Part shown: positions 26,546-34,709 of the stretch, piece by piece | How the letters are laid out: each line of letters starts with the position of its first letter | How positions within the stretch are numbered: position 1 is the first letter of the stretch | DNA from: Affinundibacterium seohonense | Lineage (GTDB): Bacteria > Pseudomonadota > Gammaproteobacteria > Burkholderiales > Burkholderiaceae_D | Direction of reading: 5' to 3' | Assembly: GCF_014284305.1 (NCBI RefSeq) | Contig: NZ_JACOFW010000033.1 | Location: 1 to 36,943 of the forward strand | DNA: 36,943 nt | The notes under the pieces: generated by a model | Databases searched by the model: none | Seen by the model: only the letters and a program-made list of their open reading frames with translations | Told to the model about the DNA's origin: nothing | Translations under genes and position numbers: made by a program

Positions 26546-26666
26546 GACGCGCCATAAATCCAATTACTGGGCGCATACCTTTGTCGTGAATACTCGCAAT
26601 ATTGACATATTGCTGCGTTTCACTTCGCGGTCTGCATCTCAGTAATTGAATTTCTGTCGGTCTTAG
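26542..26666. repeat. 125-nt near-symmetrical inverted repeat between ahcY and the small membrane gene
   Basis: Five matched blocks nest around one centre: CTAAGAC/GTCTTAG (26542/26660), AAAT and CAATTACTG with CAGTAATTG and ATTT (26556-26569/26640-26653), GTGAA/TTCAC (26586/26619) and GCAATAT/ATATTGC (26596/26607), with loop TGAC at 26603-26606. Short GCA and ACC pairings fill part of the gap between the second and third blocks. The intervals on both arms are almost equal. The outer arm contains the ahcY stop codon. It could be a decayed miniature inverted-repeat element or an RNA processing or attenuation structure. No U-tract follows directly. Confidence 0.6.
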
Positions 26667-26698
26667 CTTTTCAAATTTGTAAAAACTTTGGAGATACC

Positions 26699-27052
26699 AT
26701 GCGCTTACTTGCTACCTGGTTAATCAACGCACTTGCGCTATTAGCGCTGCCGTATTTGCTCAGCTCGATCACGATAGATAGTTTCACGACGGCTCTGTTG
26801 GTTGCTGTGGTTTTGGGTTTCGTGAATACCGTGATCCGCCCTATCTTATTAATCCTTACTTTACCTGTGACTGTCTTAAGTCTGGGTTTGTTTATTTTTG
26901 TGATTAATGGACTGATGTTTTGGGCGGTCGCCAGCATGTTTGATGGCTTTCATGTTGCGGGTTTTTGGTCAGCCTTTTTCGGAGCTTTGTTGTATAGCGT
27001 GATCTCATGGACACTCTCCACCTTACTCCTAACAAAAAATGAATCCACATAA
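26699..27052 (+). CDS. small membrane protein of the phage-holin 4 / YvlD superfamily
   Basis: A 117-residue protein with four hydrophobic segments (about 5-25, 29-50, 56-82 and 88-110) and the conserved GFVNTVIRPILLILTLPVT, which marks the Phage_holin_4 family. Despite the name, such proteins are widespread chromosomal membrane proteins of unknown role and are often found between ahcY and metF in Burkholderiales. TGGAG lies 6 nt before the ATG. Its last 14 nt overlap metF, implying coupled translation. No lysis genes are nearby, so a prophage origin is not supported. Confidence 0.85.
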   Translation: MRLLATWLINALALLALPYLLSSITIDSFTTALLVAVVLGFVNTVIRPILLILTLPVTVLSLGLFIFVINGLMFWAVASMFDGFHVAGFWSAFFGALLYSVISWTLSTLLLTKNEST

Positions 27053-27866
27053 TTTTAGTATTGAATTCTTTCCGCCAAAGACGGAAGAAGGAACCGAGAA
27101 ATTACGGGTGACGCGCAGCAAGTTGGCGGAGTTAAATCCCAAGTATTTTTCTGTTACGTTTGGCGCTGGTGGCACGACGCAACAGGGGACGCTAGATACT
27201 GTTGTTGAAATTCGCAAAGAAGGTTTTGATGCCGCACCACATCTCTCATGTGTTGGTGGTACCCGCGATTCGATTCGTCAAATTCTCAAAACGTATAAAG
27301 AGCAAGACATTCACCGCTTAGTAGCATTGCGTGGCGATTTGCCAAGCGGTTACGGTATGGGGGGCGAGTTCCGTTATGCAAATGAATTAGTCGAATTTAT
27401 TCGTGCAGAAACGGGTGATTGGTTCCACATCGAAGTGGCAGCCTATCCAGAGATGCATCCGCAGGCAAAATCACCTCAAGATGATTTGCAAAATTTTGTA
27501 CGCAAAGTGAAAGCGGGTGCGAACGCCGCCATCACGCAATATTTCTATAATGCTGATGCCTATTTTCAATTCGTAGAAAATGCGCAAAAAGCTGGTGTGA
27601 ACGTACCTATCGTCGCGGGCATTATGCCGATTACAAACAGCAGTCAGCTCATGCGTTTCTCTGAAATGTGTGGTGCAGAAATTCCTCGTTGGGTGCGTTT
27701 AAAATTAGCGAGTTATGGTGACGACAGCGCATCCATTAAAGCTTTTGGTTTAGATGTAGTCACGCAAATGTGTGAACGCTTATTGGCTGGCGGCGCACCG
27801 GGTTTGCATTTTTACTCGCTCAATCAAGCAGCAGCGACTACGGCGATTTGGAATAGATTGGTGTGA
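27039..27866 (+). CDS. metF: 5,10-methylenetetrahydrofolate reductase
   Basis: A 275-residue FAD-dependent TIM-barrel enzyme that reduces methylene-THF to methyl-THF, the methyl donor for methionine synthesis. The N-terminal FSIEFFPPKT includes the catalytic Glu, and FSVTFGAGGTT, HLSCVGGT, LVALRGDLP and GLHFYSLN are all in place. The length matches bacterial single-domain MetF. The start overlaps the preceding gene by 14 nt and no ribosome binding site of its own is obvious. Linked to ahcY through the methyl cycle. Confidence 0.96.
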   Translation: MNPHNFSIEFFPPKTEEGTEKLRVTRSKLAELNPKYFSVTFGAGGTTQQGTLDTVVEIRKEGFDAAPHLSCVGGTRDSIRQILKTYKEQDIHRLVALRGDLPSGYGMGGEFRYANELVEFIRAETGDWFHIEVAAYPEMHPQAKSPQDDLQNFVRKVKAGANAAITQYFYNADAYFQFVENAQKAGVNVPIVAGIMPITNSSQLMRFSEMCGAEIPRWVRLKLASYGDDSASIKAFGLDVVTQMCERLLAGGAPGLHFYSLNQAAATTAIWNRLV

Positions 27867-27911
27867 TTCATGTCGCATTAGAAGAGTCTATGGCACGCTG
27901 AGTAGAGATAG

Positions 27912-27942
27912 AAAAGCCACGCTATTTGCCGTGGCTTTTTTA
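27912..27942. terminator. intrinsic terminator between metF and trpC, probably two-way
   Basis: A 10-bp stem (27912-27921 with 27930-27939) has an 8-nt loop and is followed on the plus strand by T-rich sequence. The A-run at its 5' side gives a shorter U-tract on the minus strand. It can therefore serve metF and the convergent trp genes. Confidence 0.88.
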
Positions 27943-27964
27943 CGAATGTGAAATTAATTGATGC

Positions 27965-28765
27965 TTAGAAAAACAGCTTTTCAAGTTCCGTCCCCGGTTC
28001 ATCCGCTCGCATAAAAGCTTCGCCTACCAAAAAGCCATGTACCTGTGCATCACGCATACGTTGCACATCAGCCTTGTTCATGATGCCAGATTCGGTGATA
28101 ACCAATTTTTCATGTGAAATGCGTGGAAGTAAGCCAAGCGTCGTATCTAGTGTGACATCAAAGGTTCGCAAATTACGGTTGTTGATGCCGAGTAGATTCG
28201 TTTTCAGCTTTAAGGCGGCATCGAGTTCTTCACCGTTATGCACTTCGACCAATACGCCCATGCCGAGTTCGTGGGCGCAGGCTTCGAGTTCTGCCATCAG
28301 ACCATGATCGAGTGCTGCGACGATCAGCAAAATACAATCCGCACCCCAACTTCTGGCTTGATACACTTGATAGGGATCGATCATGAAGTCTTTGCGTAAA
28401 ACAGGCAAAGTACATGCAGCGCGTGCTTGCTGCAAATAGATAGGTGCGCCTTGAAAAAATACTTCGTCGGTTAATACGGATAGACAAGCAGCGCCATGTT
28501 GGGCGTAACTTGCCGCGATCTCTGCGGGATGAAAATTCTCGCGAATCACACCTTTAGAGGGTGAAGCTTTTTTGATTTCTGCAATCACCGCTGCCTTGCC
28601 TATGGCAATTTTGTTGCGCAGGCTCACTTCAAATCCGCGTAATGCTTGTTGCACTTCTTTGTTGCTTTCTACATCAGCACGCAAGCTGGTGTAGCTTTGT
28701 ACTTTCTTGTCGCGTGCGACTTCTTCTACTTTGACTTCGAGAATTTTATTGAGTATGTCTGACAT
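27965..28765 (-). CDS. trpC: indole-3-glycerol-phosphate synthase
   Basis: A 266-residue TIM-barrel enzyme of tryptophan synthesis, closing the indole ring of CdRP. It is the stand-alone form, without fused Trp[24 protein letters not shown] carries the catalytic Lys, and [23 protein letters not shown] and ITESGIMN are the remaining active-site loops. AGGAAA lies 5 nt before the ATG. Last gene of the trpEGDC group; trpF and trpBA are not in this window. Confidence 0.96.
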   Translation of the reverse strand: MSDILNKILEVKVEEVARDKKVQSYTSLRADVESNKEVQQALRGFEVSLRNKIAIGKAAVIAEIKKASPSKGVIRENFHPAEIAASYAQHGAACLSVLTDEVFFQGAPIYLQQARAACTLPVLRKDFMIDPYQVYQARSWGADCILLIVAALDHGLMAELEACAHELGMGVLVEVHNGEELDAALKLKTNLLGINNRNLRTFDVTLDTTLGLLPRISHEKLVITESGIMNKADVQRMRDAQVHGFLVGEAFMRADEPGTELEKLFF

Positions 28766-28818
28766 CGGATTTCCTGAATCTAATTTGCTTGAGAGGCACT
28801 TAATTCCTTGAAACGTAG

Positions 28819-28836
28819 GGCGAGTTGTAACCCGCC
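28819..28836 (-). other. small hairpin in the trpD-trpC gap
   Basis: A 7-bp stem GGCGGGT/ACTCGCC with one G-U pair and loop TACA (minus strand) lies in the 86-nt gap. No U-tract follows, so it is more likely an mRNA stability or processing element than a terminator. Confidence 0.4.
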
Positions 28837-28851
28837 TGCGTTCGAACTATT

Positions 28852-29883
28852 TTATTTTCCCAGCTGGTTCGTGACTTCTACCAATTGATTTAACTTCGAC
28901 AAAGCCGCGCCAGACGCAATGGCTGCTTGCGCTTTCTTCACGCCATCAGCAATCGAATCGGCAATCCCTGCGCCATACAAAGCAGCGCCTGCATTTAAGC
29001 TGACGATATCGGTCGCTGGTCCGGGCACATTATTCAATACATCGAGAATGCGTGCTTTGGATTCTTCTGCGCCAGATACTTTCAAGCTGCGATTCGAAAC
29101 CATCTGCAAACCAAAATCTTCAGGATGAATATCGTATTCGCGGATTTCACCATTCACTAATTCGCCGACCATGGTTGGTGCACCGAGTGACACTTCATCC
29201 ATATTGTCGCGTCCCCAGACGACGATCGCATGTTGCGCACCTAAGCGTTGCAAGACGCGTACTTGAATACCGACCAAATCAGGATGAAACACACCCATCA
29301 AAATATTTGGTGCCCCAGCAGGATTCGTCAGCGGACCCAGAATATTAAAAATCGTACGCACACCAAGTTCACGGCGTACTGGTGCAGCATGTTTCATCGC
29401 TGCGTGATGATTTGGTGCGAACATGAAACCGATGTTGGTTTGCGCGATGGATTGCGCAATCTGTTCTGGTTGTAAATTGATATTTACGCCCAGCGATTCG
29501 AGCACGTCGGCGCTACCAGATGAAGAGGAAACGCTGCGGCCACCATGCTTAGCGACACGCGCTCCAGCAGCAGCGGTAACGAACATCGATGCGGTAGAAA
29601 TATTAAAGGTATGCGCGCCATCACCACCAGTGCCAACGATATCAATCAAATTCTTGGTATTCGCCATCGGCACTTTGGTCGAAAACTCGCGCATGACTTG
29701 TGCCGCTGCGGTGATTTCGCCTATGCTTTCTTTCTTGACGCGTAGACCCATGGTGAGCGCTGCAATCATGATCGGCGACATTTCTCCACCCATGATTTTG
29801 CGGAATAGCGACAACATCTCATCGTGGAAAATTTCGCGATGTTCAATGAGGCGAGTTAAAGCTTCTTGCTGTGAGATCGTCAT
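28852..29883 (-). CDS. trpD: anthranilate phosphoribosyltransferase
   Basis: A 343-residue enzyme that joins anthranilate to [21 protein letters not shown] contains the GTGGDG phosphate-binding loop. [18 protein letters not shown], the acidic [12 protein letters not shown] metal site and the N-terminal helical domain are all present. Its ATG follows the trpG stop by 1 nt. Confidence 0.96.
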   Translation of the reverse strand: MTISQQEALTRLIEHREIFHDEMLSLFRKIMGGEMSPIMIAALTMGLRVKKESIGEITAAAQVMREFSTKVPMANTKNLIDIVGTGGDGAHTFNISTASMFVTAAAGARVAKHGGRSVSSSSGSADVLESLGVNINLQPEQIAQSIAQTNIGFMFAPNHHAAMKHAAPVRRELGVRTIFNILGPLTNPAGAPNILMGVFHPDLVGIQVRVLQRLGAQHAIVVWGRDNMDEVSLGAPTMVGELVNGEIREYDIHPEDFGLQMVSNRSLKVSGAEESKARILDVLNNVPGPATDIVSLNAGAALYGAGIADSIADGVKKAQAAIASGAALSKLNQLVEVTNQLGK

Positions 29884-29884
29884 T

Positions 29885-30451
29885 TTATTTTCCCAATAAA
29901 AAATTCTTTAATAATGCGTGACCGTGCTCAGATAAAATTGATTCAGGATGAAATTGCACGCCCTGCAAATCAAAAGTTTTGTGGCGCACACCCATGATTT
30001 CGCCATCTTCCGTCCAAGCAGTGACCTCCAAACAATCGGGCAAACTTGAGCGTTCAATTGCCAGCGAGTGATAACGAGTGATTGTGTAGGGACTAGGTAA
30101 ATCGCTGAACACACCAACGCCAGTATGGGCAATCGGCGAAGTCTTACCATGCATAACTTCTTTAGCGCGAATGACTTTGCCGCCAAAGGCTTCGGCGATA
30201 CTCTGATGGCCGAGACAAACGCCGAGAATAGGAATCTCACCAGCAAAGCGCTTGAGCACAGGCACAGAAATTCCCGCTTCCAAAGGTGTGCAAGGGCCAG
30301 GAGAAATGCAAATGCGATCAGGCTTCATCGCCTCGATTTCTTCCCGCGTAATTTCATCATTACGATACGTGCGAACTTCCTCACCCAATTCAGCAAAATA
30401 TTGCACGAGGTTGTAAGTGAAGGAATCGTAGTTGTCTATCATTAGTAGCAT
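29885..30451 (-). CDS. trpG: anthranilate synthase glutamine amidotransferase subunit
   Basis: A 188-residue class I amidotransferase that feeds ammonia to TrpE. The nucleophile Cys lies in [15 protein letters not shown], and the His-Glu pair in [13 protein letters not shown]. It may also serve as PabA for folate synthesis, as in organisms with one such subunit; this cannot be decided here. The start directly follows the trpE stop (TAAATG). Confidence 0.94.
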   Translation of the reverse strand: MLLMIDNYDSFTYNLVQYFAELGEEVRTYRNDEITREEIEAMKPDRICISPGPCTPLEAGISVPVLKRFAGEIPILGVCLGHQSIAEAFGGKVIRAKEVMHGKTSPIAHTGVGVFSDLPSPYTITRYHSLAIERSSLPDCLEVTAWTEDGEIMGVRHKTFDLQGVQFHPESILSEHGHALLKNFLLGK

Positions 30452-31948
30452 TTAAATCTCTCCGTCTAATCCATCTTGTACTTGTTCTGCTGCTCTGAGC
30501 ATTGCACGCGCTTTGTTTTCTGTTTCTTGCCATTCCATTTCAGGAATCGAATCGGCAACTACCCCTGCTGCAGCTTGTACGTACAACATGCCGTCTTTTA
30601 ATACACCTGTGCGAATCGCAATCGCCAAATCCATCTCGCCACCAAACGATAAATATCCGCAGGCTCCGCCATAGATGCCACGTTTGACGGGCTCGAGTTC
30701 GTCGATTAATTCCATTGCGCGAACTTTCGGTGCGCCAGACAAAGTGCCGGCAGGGAAGGTGGCTTTGAGTACATCCAAGTTAGACATATTCGGTCGCAAT
30801 AAGCCTTCCACATTGGATACGATATGCTGTACGTGGGAATACTTTTCGATCACCATCTTTTCGGTCAGTTTGACACTGCCAGTTTGGGCAATGCGGCCGA
30901 TATCGTTGCGCGCTAAGTCGATCAACATCACGTGTTCGGCAATCTCTTTTGGATCTGCCAATAACTCAACCGCGAGTTCTTCGTCACGTTCTGGCGTCGC
31001 GCCACGTGGGCGTGTTCCTGCTAAAGGACGTATCGTGACTTTTTTATTGCCATCGCTGAGTTGCTCGTTGCGCACTAAAATTTCCGGTGAAGCACCAATG
31101 ATGTGCATGTCACCGAAATTGTAGAAGTACATGTACGGCGAAGGATTGATCGAACGCAGTGCACGATATAAAGACAACGGCGAATCGACATAAGGTTTCT
31201 TGATGCGCTGACCGATCTGTACCTGCATCAAATCGCCCGCCATAATGTATTCCTTGGCTTTCAGCACCGCTTTCAAATAATCTTCTTTAGCGAAATCGCG
31301 TATCGCTTCGGTACGCACTGATGCTGAGGTGATAGGAACATCAACACTACGGCGCAACATCGCTCGTAAATCTTTCAAACGTTGGCGCGCTTTGCTCCAG
31401 GCTTCCGGCTGTGTTGGATCGGCATAAACGATCAAATACAATTTGCCAGAGACATTGTCGATCACGGCAAGTTCTTCTGTGAGTAGGAGTTGAATGTCAG
31501 GTAAACCGAGATCATCTTTTGGTGTGGTTTTTTCTAAACGCTTTTCCACATAACGCACGGCATCATAGCCAAAGTAACCAGCGAGCCCACCGCAGAAACG
31601 TGGCAAGCCAGGGCGCAAGGCCACGCGGAAACGGGACTGATATTCAGCGATGAAATCTAAAGGATTGCCTTCATGCGTTTCTATGACTTGTGCGTTCTTG
31701 ATGACTTCGGTTTGAAAGCCAGTGGAGCGAACTACGGTGGATGCTGGTAAGCCGATGAAGGAATAACGGCCGAAGCGTTCACCGCCTTTGACAGACTCCA
31801 GCAGAAAGCTATTTTTGCCGCCATTGGTGGCTTGCGCCAATTTCAGGTAGAGCGTGAGTGGTGTCTCCAGATCGGCAAAGGCTTCAGCGATCATCGGGAT
31901 ACGATTGTAGCCTTGTGCGGCCAAGGATTTAAATTCGAGTTCAGTCAT
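30452..31948 (-). CDS. trpE: anthranilate synthase component I
   Basis: A 498-residue enzyme making anthranilate from chorismate. The LLES motif in SFLLESVKGGERFGRYSF is the site that binds tryptophan for feedback inhibition. IRPLAGTRPRG, HVMLIDLARNDIGRI and FPAGTLSGAPKVRAMELI form the chorismate-binding core. No good ribosome binding site lies within 15 nt of the ATG; the nearest GGAGG is about 29 nt upstream. An in-frame TAA five codons upstream excludes a nearby earlier start. Confidence 0.96.
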   Translation of the reverse strand: MTELEFKSLAAQGYNRIPMIAEAFADLETPLTLYLKLAQATNGGKNSFLLESVKGGERFGRYSFIGLPASTVVRSTGFQTEVIKNAQVIETHEGNPLDFIAEYQSRFRVALRPGLPRFCGGLAGYFGYDAVRYVEKRLEKTTPKDDLGLPDIQLLLTEELAVIDNVSGKLYLIVYADPTQPEAWSKARQRLKDLRAMLRRSVDVPITSASVRTEAIRDFAKEDYLKAVLKAKEYIMAGDLMQVQIGQRIKKPYVDSPLSLYRALRSINPSPYMYFYNFGDMHIIGASPEILVRNEQLSDGNKKVTIRPLAGTRPRGATPERDEELAVELLADPKEIAEHVMLIDLARNDIGRIAQTGSVKLTEKMVIEKYSHVQHIVSNVEGLLRPNMSNLDVLKATFPAGTLSGAPKVRAMELIDELEPVKRGIYGGACGYLSFGGEMDLAIAIRTGVLKDGMLYVQAAAGVVADSIPEMEWQETENKARAMLRAAEQVQDGLDGEI

Positions 31949-32265
31949 GATGTATGTGCGTTAAATGTGTTTGGCCTCCGAGTCCACATACGATCAGCGC
32001 CAGACGTCAGGAATGCAGACGCGACTAGCTCCAAAATGTGAAATCAAAAGGTCGAAACGGTACAGCGAAAACTTACAGAATCTTGTCAAAGATGACGAGA
32101 GATGAAAAAACGTCGTTGGCGCGAATCAGGGTTTGGATAAAACTCAGACACACAGACGAAAGCGCCCACACTGGTCAGGTAGATTGCCAGCGTCGCCATA
32201 GCCAGGCCTCAAAAGTGCCTGGAGTAGTTGATGGACGTTTCTTATCGAGGAACATTCTAATTTTG
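31949..32265. other. gph-trpE intergenic region (317 bp)
   Basis: No gene is supported. It holds an inverted repeat CCAGGC/GCCTGG near 32202-32222, a lone -35-like TTGACA on the minus strand (32089-32084) without a good -10, and a 14-codon open frame with one Trp codon ending at the trpE start. I see no terminator/antiterminator pair, so classical attenuation is not supported. Confidence 0.5.
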
Positions 32266-32973
32266 TTAGAAGCTTGATGAATTGGTTAATGTTTTTTTAC
32301 TGACTAGAAAATGAGCAGCAGCCAATAAGGTTTCGACTATACCATCACTTTCAATGGTTTGTACAGCCTCGCCGTGATTGTAGCCATACGGCACTGTCAG
32401 CACTGGACAGCCCGCAGCGCGCGCTGCTTTGGCGTCGTTCGATGAATCTCCAATCGCGACCACCTGTGCTGGTGCCAAGTGAAAATCGAGGCAAACTTGT
32501 AACAGCGGTAAAGGATCAGGTTTTTTGCGCGCCAAAGAATCGCCACCATACACGATCTCAAAAAAAACGCTCAGGCCTTTTTTAGCGAGCAACGGTGTAG
32601 TGAAAGCGATGGGTTTATTCGTCACACAAGCCAGACGCAATCCTTGTGCTTTGAGTGCTTGCAGGCCTTCAATGACATCGGGATATAAAGTGCTGTTGTC
32701 ACCATTGATCGCCAGATAGTGCTTTTGGTAGCTCGCCATTGCTTGTTCAAAATGTTGTTCAACTTGCGCTGGTTCGAAATCTGTTGATAGCACACGATGG
32801 ATGAGATTTTCTGAGCCTTTGCCGACGAAATTGGTGATGGTGACGATGTCTAATGGCTGTAGTGAAAATTCTGCACGCATGCGATTGATTGCGACTAAAA
32901 AGTCAGGCGCGGTGTCTAGCATGGTGCCGTCTAGGTCGATGATGGCGGCTTGGATGTCTTGGAATTTTGGCAT
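32266..32973 (-). CDS. gph: phosphoglycolate phosphatase
   Basis: A 235-residue HAD hydrolase with a helical cap. The catalytic motif is IDLDGTMLDTAPDF (both Asp present), motif II VTNKP, and the metal site AIGDSSNDAKAARAAGCP. Gph removes 2-phosphoglycolate, partly from DNA repair; the rpe-gph-trpE neighbourhood, standard in Burkholderiales, supports Gph over other HAD phosphatases. No clear ribosome binding site precedes the ATG. Confidence 0.9.
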   Translation of the reverse strand: MPKFQDIQAAIIDLDGTMLDTAPDFLVAINRMRAEFSLQPLDIVTITNFVGKGSENLIHRVLSTDFEPAQVEQHFEQAMASYQKHYLAINGDNSTLYPDVIEGLQALKAQGLRLACVTNKPIAFTTPLLAKKGLSVFFEIVYGGDSLARKKPDPLPLLQVCLDFHLAPAQVVAIGDSSNDAKAARAAGCPVLTVPYGYNHGEAVQTIESDGIVETLLAAAHFLVSKKTLTNSSSF

Positions 32974-33029
32974 GTTGCGAATTGGACTAACTATTTTGGG
33001 GGCTTTTTATTGATTGAACGAGCTCTGTT

Positions 33030-33263
33030 TTAAATGCACTTACAGGACATTTTGTAGCTGCTGCCTATCTTGCTTTTCCATGCGTCAGTCGTGTCTTTTT
33101 CTGCACTCATATTTTTTCCAACCTTAGCGCATTTCTTTATACAACTTTCAAATGTCTCAGGAGGCCCTGCGTACAAACTCGCCCCAATATAGGTAAAACT
33201 AATTAGGAGGAACAATAAAATGAGTATGATCTTGCTGCGAGTGCTTATTCTTTCTTCTTCCAT
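33030..33263 (-). CDS. small membrane-anchored Cys-containing protein, function unknown
   Basis: A 77-residue protein that I do not recognise. A charged N-terminus (MEEERISTRSK) precedes one hydrophobic helix (about 12-31). The outer part has two Cys pairs, SCIKKC (about 40-45) and SCKC (about 73-76), near its two ends. The strong ribosome binding site GGGGAG 6 nt before the ATG supports a real gene. Export with two disulfides or a metal site is possible but unproven. It sits between rpe and gph, same strand. Confidence 0.7.
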   Translation of the reverse strand: MEEERISTRSKIILILLFLLISFTYIGASLYAGPPETFESCIKKCAKVGKNMSAEKDTTDAWKSKIGSSYKMSCKCI

Positions 33264-33304
33264 TTTAGCTCCCCGGTGGTTGTTTTCTTAATTGCTGATT
33301 TGAA

Positions 33305-33973
33305 TTAACTCACTAAAGCCAACTCACCCCGCATAGCATCAATCACAGCCTTATAATCAGGCTTACCAAAAATCGCAGATCCAGCAACAAAAGTATCCGC
33401 ACCTGCTGCAGCGATTTCACGAATATTGTCGACTTTCACCCCGCCATCCACTTGCAACATAATGTCACGACCAGATTCATCAATTAATTTGCGCACGGCA
33501 GCGATTTTTTTCAAAGTATGGGGAATGAAAGACTGTCCGCCAAAACCAGGATTGACTGACATCAGCAATATCAAATCCAGTTTGTTCATTACATGTTCCA
33601 ATACATGCAAAGGCGTCGCCGGATTAAACACCAAACCTGCTTTGCAGCCGTGATCGCGAATTAATTGCAGGCTGCGATCGATGTGTTCAGAACCTTCTGG
33701 GTGAAAGCTGATGATATTGGCACCCGCTTTGGCAAAATCAGGAATGATGCGATCGACTGGTTTGACCATCAAATGCACATCGATCGGCACTTGTACGTGT
33801 GGACGAATCGCTTCGCAGACCAAAGGGCCTATCGTCAAATTCGGCACATAGTGATTATCCATGACGTCAAAATGGATCATGTTCGCACCTGCGGCAACGA
33901 CGTTACGAACTTCCTCGCCCAGACGAGCGAAGTCAGCGGAGAGAATACTGGGAGCGATGCGATAGGTTGTCAT
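33305..33973 (-). CDS. rpe: ribulose-phosphate 3-epimerase
   Basis: A 222-residue TIM-barrel enzyme of the pentose phosphate pathway interconverting ribulose 5-phosphate and xylulose 5-phosphate. [53 protein letters not shown] and [11 protein letters not shown] include the metal-binding His and Asp residues. First gene of the rpe-(small protein)-gph-trpEGDC run, divergent from apaG. Confidence 0.96.
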   Translation of the reverse strand: MTTYRIAPSILSADFARLGEEVRNVVAAGANMIHFDVMDNHYVPNLTIGPLVCEAIRPHVQVPIDVHLMVKPVDRIIPDFAKAGANIISFHPEGSEHIDRSLQLIRDHGCKAGLVFNPATPLHVLEHVMNKLDLILLMSVNPGFGGQSFIPHTLKKIAAVRKLIDESGRDIMLQVDGGVKVDNIREIAAAGADTFVAGSAIFGKPDYKAVIDAMRGELALVS

Positions 33974-34167
33974 ATTGAAATCTCGATTTAGCTGGCAAAA
34001 GAAAGTTTTGACATGGAAAAGTCTTGAAACCCTTATTTTACTCCTGCGAAGATTGCTGTGCTCTTGTAAGATGCACGCTTCTAGGGTTTTCTGTCATTAG
34101 AGCGCTAGGTGTTCAATGCGTATTTGATCTGGTTTCCCGCATTTTTCATTGATTTGGGTGAGGTTTT

Positions 34168-34542
34168 ATGTCTAAGTATGAATTTAAAGTGTCGGTCGTG
34201 ACACAGTATCTGGAAGAGCAATCGAATCCGGATCAAGCGCATTTTGTATTCGCTTATACGATTACGATAAAAAACACAGGTGATATTCCGGCGCAGCTGA
34301 TTTCACGCCATTGGATTATTACCGATGCAAATAATAAAGTGCACGAGGTGCAGGGGCTGGGGGTTGTCGGGCATCAACCTTTACTCAAGCCCGGCGAGGC
34401 CTTTGAATATACTAGCGGAAGTTCTTTGGAAACACCGCACGGCACGATGAAAGGGACTTATTTCTGTGTCGCGGAAGACGCTCATAAGTTTGATTCCTTA
34501 ATTCCCGAATTCGTCTTATCTTTGCCGCGTACTTTGCATTGA
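34168..34542 (+). CDS. apaG: ApaG/CorD domain protein
   Basis: A 124-residue single-domain protein with a beta-sandwich of the fibronectin type III kind. FAYTITIKNTGDIPAQLISRHW, VQGLGVVGHQPLLKPGEAFEYTSG and TPHGTMKGTY are the ApaG signatures. Its biochemical role is not settled; links to cobalt and magnesium resistance and to Ap4A metabolism come from genetics and operon context elsewhere. GAGG lies 5 nt before the ATG. It stands alone here, without apaH or ksgA. Confidence 0.94.
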   Translation: MSKYEFKVSVVTQYLEEQSNPDQAHFVFAYTITIKNTGDIPAQLISRHWIITDANNKVHEVQGLGVVGHQPLLKPGEAFEYTSGSSLETPHGTMKGTYFCVAEDAHKFDSLIPEFVLSLPRTLH

Positions 34543-34565
34543 AAACGAAGCAGCTTGGGTTTGCG

Positions 34566-34697
34566 CTACTTTTGGTCTGTTTCCTTGGTTTTTTTCGTGT
34601 TTTTATCGGAGGGTTTTCTCCCTGAAAACATGGTCCACCAAACGATAAAAGCGAACAAGAAAAACGCACCCAAGGCTTCGACTGCTAATAACCACAT
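34566..34697 (-). CDS. 43-residue single-helix membrane protein
   Basis: A small gene with ATG at 34697-34695 and TAG at 34568-34566. The peptide has one membrane helix (MWLLAVEALGAFFLFAFIVW, then WTMF) followed by a Lys-rich hydrophilic tail. AAGGA lies 6 nt before the ATG. I recall similar short MWLLALEALG-type proteins beside mltA/apaG in Burkholderiales; that is memory, not a search. Only 12 bp separate its start from that of the divergent mltA. Function unknown. Confidence 0.72.
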   Translation of the reverse strand: MWLLAVEALGAFFLFAFIVWWTMFSGRKPSDKNTKKTKETDQK

Positions 34698-34709
34698 ATT
34701 TAATCCTTT

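Noticed and set aside
26699..27052. Prophage remnant, because of the holin-family name
   Set aside because: No endolysin, capsid, integrase or attachment site nearby; the family is common in chromosomes and this gene is built into the ahcY-metF operon.
29423..31124. Plus-strand open frames of about 150 codons opposite trpD and trpE
   Set aside because: Low-complexity Ser/Arg/Thr-rich translations opposite well-conserved enzymes; reverse-strand mirrors.
31945..31989. Possible trp leader peptide (14 codons, one Trp at codon 2) ending at the trpE ATG
   Set aside because: Only one Trp codon, no ribosome binding site, and no terminator/antiterminator pair between it and trpE.
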